Part shown: positions 50,101 through 51,832 of the stretch, one piece after another
Position numbering within the stretch: position 1 is the first letter of the stretch
How the letters are laid out: each line of letters starts with the position of its first letter
From: an uncultured Flavobacteriales bacterium
Lineage (GTDB): Bacteria > Bacteroidota > Bacteroidia > Flavobacteriales_F > PHOS-HE28
Assembly: GCA_937872175.1 (NCBI GenBank)
Contig: CALMPI010000034.1
Span: forward strand, 1 to 51,832
Direction of reading: 5' to 3'
DNA: 51,832 bases
Program-made: the position numbers and the translations under genes
The notes under the pieces: model-generated
Seen by the model: the letters and a program-made list of their open reading frames with translations, nothing else
Database searches by the model: none
What the model was told of the DNA's origin: nothing

Positions 50101-51832
50101 TGGTGAAATCGGCATTCACGACAGGCACATCGCAATCCGTGAAGATCACATGGTAGGCCTGTGTCCAGAGGTTCGTGGGCGCGCCGTTCACAACCACGTT
50201 AACCTGGTTGTTCCATCCCGGAGGCGGCGTGGTGCTCGCCCAATTCCATACCGCGTTGGTGCCTGCTGGCACACCGGCACCGAGCGGGTCAATGGCGAAG
50301 TCCAGACAGAAGAACTGATAGGGTGGGGCGACACTCACAGCCGGGCTGAAGGTGACCGTGACCTGTGCCACCTGATACCCGTAATCCGGCGATGGCGACC
50401 AGCCGAGACCACCGGCGAGCGAGATGGTCGCCGATGAGATGGAGGACAGAATGTTGGCCGGTGCCGTTATATCGGTGCCGATCGCCAGCACACCAGGACC
50501 AGGCGGGACGAGGAAGTCCGGGTATGCCAGGTAGTACGTGATGGAAGTCACGTTCGCCAATTGCGTATGCACACCAAGGCACATGGCCACCGGATCACCG
50601 AGTTCGCAGCCGCCGCTTCCGTACACGATCAAGGGGCAGCCTTCCAGCACGTCGATATCCACGCTGGCCGAAATGCTGGTGTTGGAAGAGGTCTGTTCCA
50701 GTGTGGCCGTATTGGTGTATGTGCCAATGATCGAGAAGGTGCCGATGATCTCGTACGTCTCGCACGCACCGGCGAGCAGGGTGAGACCCGCTACCGGCAA
50801 TGGATTCGTTATCGGCGAGAAATTGCTGGGGAGCACATCGCTCACGTCCACGTTGAACTGGTCCACGCCGCTGGTGTTGCAGACCTGGATGGTGTAGAGC
50901 ACTGGTGCCCCCGCGTAGGTGCCGTTCGGTGGCATTACGGTCTTGGTGATGGTGAAGGGGGGACCGCAGGGAACTGGGTCGTTCACTTGGAAAGCTGCGG
51001 TGCTGGTGCAGCCTATCGCGTCGGTCACGGTCACCGAGTAAGCCCCAGCCGCTAGCAAATCCGGATCCTCATTCGTTGAGCCGTTCGACCAGGCGAATGC
51101 GTAAGGTCCAACTCCACCTACGATATGGAGATCGATGGACCCGTTCGCCAGACCGGTGCACGCGTCTGTGACCGTTGCTGTGAGATTGATCACCGGATGG
51201 ATCTTCACGTCGTCAAGAAATGCTGCGCCGCCATGATTAGGAGGTGTGAAAGATGGTACCGCTATCAACCAGTTTGCATTAGCAGATCCGGTGTAGTTAA
51301 AGGGTACGAGATATTGCTGCCAGGTCTGTGATAAGACCGGCGGCATGATCAGACTTTGCGAAGTGAAAGTGGTGCCGTTGCATGTGTTCGTTCCTCCCGT
51401 CAGATCGGTCGGTCCGACCCATGGATAGCATGCACGCACGGGCAGTGCATGGAACTCCACGGATTGATTGCAAGCCGCTCCGCCATTGAACGCCCAGAAA
51501 TCGAGGACATAGCTATTGCCCGGTACTAAGGGACTACAGAGTTCGAATTGAATCCCCTCACGGCCGTATCCGCTCTGCCCGCCGTACATCGCAACATAAC
51601 GCCCGTTCGCCGGGAACCCATTGTGACTTGGAGGCACAGTGATCGACCCGCCACCCGGCCAGCAGGAGTTCCAGTAATTTCCGCCGCTCTGTGAGCTCCA
51701 AGCGCTGCCGTTCCAGCCCAGCAAGTCAGGTGAATTGCCGTCTCCCTCGCGCCAGTTGGCGTATGGTGGACAAGTCAGGGCACCTCGAACAACTGTCGCT
51801 TGAGCGGTGGATGAAGCGAGGAGGTCTTGGCC
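47147..51832 (-). CDS. Giant T9SS beta-helix surface protein, 5' end beyond window
   Basis: 1,561 residues are visible. The frame stays open past 51724 to the window edge, reading GQDLLASSTAQA, then TVVRGALTCPPYANWREGD; the first part looks like the end of a signal peptide, so only a few residues are missing. Order: carbohydrate-binding-like N-domain (GREGIQFELCSPLVPGNSYV), SprB-type repeat (VTDACTGLANGSIDLHIVGG), DUF11-like domain (TKTVMPPNGTYAGAPVLYTI), a PKD-like part, right-handed beta-helix (about 700-1200, e.g. NNDITFGDAQCDLCRGYTAI), a Cys-rich stretch (CSQFGGERCKDC), a helical spacer and a type A sorting domain (ITVVPNPAADEATLVLDREL). Confidence 0.87.
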   Translation of the reverse strand, partial: GQDLLASSTAQATVVRGALTCPPYANWREGDGNSPDLLGWNGSAWSSQSGGNYWNSCWPGGGSITVPPSHNGFPANGRYVAMYGGQSGYGREGIQFELCSPLVPGNSYVLDFWAFNGGAACNQSVEFHALPVRACYPWVGPTDLTGGTNTCNGTTFTSQSLIMPPVLSQTWQQYLVPFNYTGSANANWLIAVPSFTPPNHGGAAFLDDVKIHPVINLTATVTDACTGLANGSIDLHIVGGVGPYAFAWSNGSTNEDPDLLAAGAYSVTVTDAIGCTSTAAFQVNDPVPCGPPFTITKTVMPPNGTYAGAPVLYTIQVCNTSGVDQFNVDVSDVLPSNFSPITNPLPVAGLTLLAGACETYEIIGTFSIIGTYTNTATLEQTSSNTSISASVDIDVLEGCPLIVYGSGGCELGDPVAMCLGVHTQLANVTSITYYLAYPDFLVPPGPGVLAIGTDITAPANILSSISSATISLAGGLGWSPSPDYGYQVAQVTVTFSPAVSVAPPYQFFCLDFAIDPLGAGVPAGTNAVWNWASTTPPPGWNNQVNVVVNGAPTNLWTQAYHVIFTDCDVPVVNADFTIEQVLCTGEVSVSGAETDPNAIHIWTWGDNRTTPTNGAPSYTYNYFSTISDNQGWPVNPPIGPAPPGTYTVTHTVVLNGVASSSTQQVTVAPCCVAATVIPDGSLASVVGTVFSGTIDVQGQFYVDDDVLFQNAQVYMEPGAEIIAQNGWTLDIDNASFTACNGVMWKSITAENGSTVRIRRAYMDDAESTVAALDGSTVWIDGTQFHNNRVGVSIPDVGGTYNNVACWVSNSTFYSQGAMPQPYQGQTTAVGSKGFAAVDVHNTTLDFTAGNNIIHTLSNGIVGRGSDMSVAGCQILNIKPDAAYAYSGNGAGIYANGLNGWNTLRQVGFGMNGMPSFNGCRWGVYTEYMNVHSTDNRMLDMGTAYRVDRSGYKEVDILNNKVFTHLHGMELRANDGAAHILVQNNDITFGDAQCDLCRGYTAILVTEGNYVAPDSRILNNIIRFLNAPNSRFGIALTSADDWVVAENDVIMASNAFNLTGIQMTGCRRTEVSCNTINSSDNTYPIDRQSAIRNVMGREPLISCNEMDQTANGILFNGVAYNTDVRGNQFHNHRWPLHLDATAIIDAQTLKGNLWDPNAIVPVWGAWYEVSNWQALNSLFRYDPATIGIGVTTPPTWSPSAWFSYYPGANYNCADHHGMHYCSQFGGERCKDCIRELDEKIASDSLENNPYTEETKWMLSADLYNKLDDSPALLDSLPELESFYNQLQGSTTAAFKAIADDQLALYDLDSSVVAQLQANQVQIGALMSLVKDAMEQLGDSTLTPPQRQVILVALSGYRQSINSLSAWNASALQLASTTKVLSAEGVKTANANITTSELIEANEKNVNEVYLATVGKDVDSFTTTQADDLFAIANQCPMVGGNSVFKARSLYWLIDDSYDFDDQALCLQHGIVVKSLTALPINTITVVPNPAADEATLVLDRELDEPGSFVIYDAVGAEVMRQVVPIEMPRMAFSTASLAPALYHYQVRGPSGVVGVGKLTIVR

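Noticed and set aside
47147..51724. Complete gene starting at TTG 51724
   Set aside because: The frame continues without a stop to the window edge and the extra residues look like the end of a signal peptide, so the true start lies outside.

Overview
The window looks like a chromosomal segment of a GC-rich member of the Bacteroidota, probably Flavobacteriales or a close relative. Three lines of evidence agree. There are many cargo proteins with type IX secretion (T9SS) C-terminal domains, including one gliding-motility (type B) domain. Gene starts are repeatedly preceded by the Bacteroidota -7 box TAnnTTTG or its variants TTGC and TTCG. The families DUF2480, DUF59 next to suf, the 633-residue PurF-like protein and the fructosamine kinase-like protein are also typical of the phylum. 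No database search was possible; family names come from motifs read in the translations.

Left part (1-14.3 kb), an accessory-looking stretch. It opens with a heptameric satellite and a small secreted OB-fold-like protein. Then come an Xre/RES toxin-antitoxin pair, a DUF2779 nuclease/exonuclease, a HicB antitoxin with a frameshifted HicA, and a secreted serine protease with a TPR-like tail. Two blocks of REP-like inverted repeats follow, then a PQQ-type beta-propeller protein and a delta-60-repeat protein. The delta-60 gene is bracketed by a 112-bp duplication of the propeller gene's 3' end. The duplicate abuts the first ~59 codons of a destroyed type I methylase gene (hsdM), still in line behind an intact AAA-type ATPase gene. 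The stretch ends with a fructosamine kinase-like gene.

Middle part (14.3-24.6 kb). An intact tRNA-Ala(GGC) has two 227-bp tandem repeat units downstream in its transcription direction, each carrying a damaged tRNA-like copy. Next are a two-domain universal stress protein and a fusion of an HD phosphohydrolase to polyphosphate kinase 1, which is divergent from a protein with one clear and one degenerate SiaB-like domain. An aldehyde dehydrogenase, a two-component system and an SDR protein follow. The two-component operon and a divergent small secreted protein share a phased CGTTRA direct-repeat array.

24.6-40.2 kb. There is a cluster of T9SS cargo proteins, then 3-hydroxyanthranilate dioxygenase and ACMS decarboxylase (lower kynurenine pathway). 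With the aldehyde dehydrogenase ten kb away these would carry 3-hydroxyanthranilate to aminomuconate. A large SBBP/PKD gliding-motility-type protein, a PurF-like amidophosphoribosyltransferase and a secreted HEXXH metallopeptidase complete this part.

Right part (40.2-51.8 kb). A suf operon reads leftward as sufC-sufD-sufS-sufE-DUF59-DUF2480, without sufB. A TAACTTTG promoter and a perfect palindrome precede sufC. The window ends with a leftward three-gene operon of secreted proteins; its first gene, a >1,560-residue beta-helix T9SS cargo, runs off the right edge. Genes are tightly packed, and several convergent pairs have touching or overlapping stop codons.
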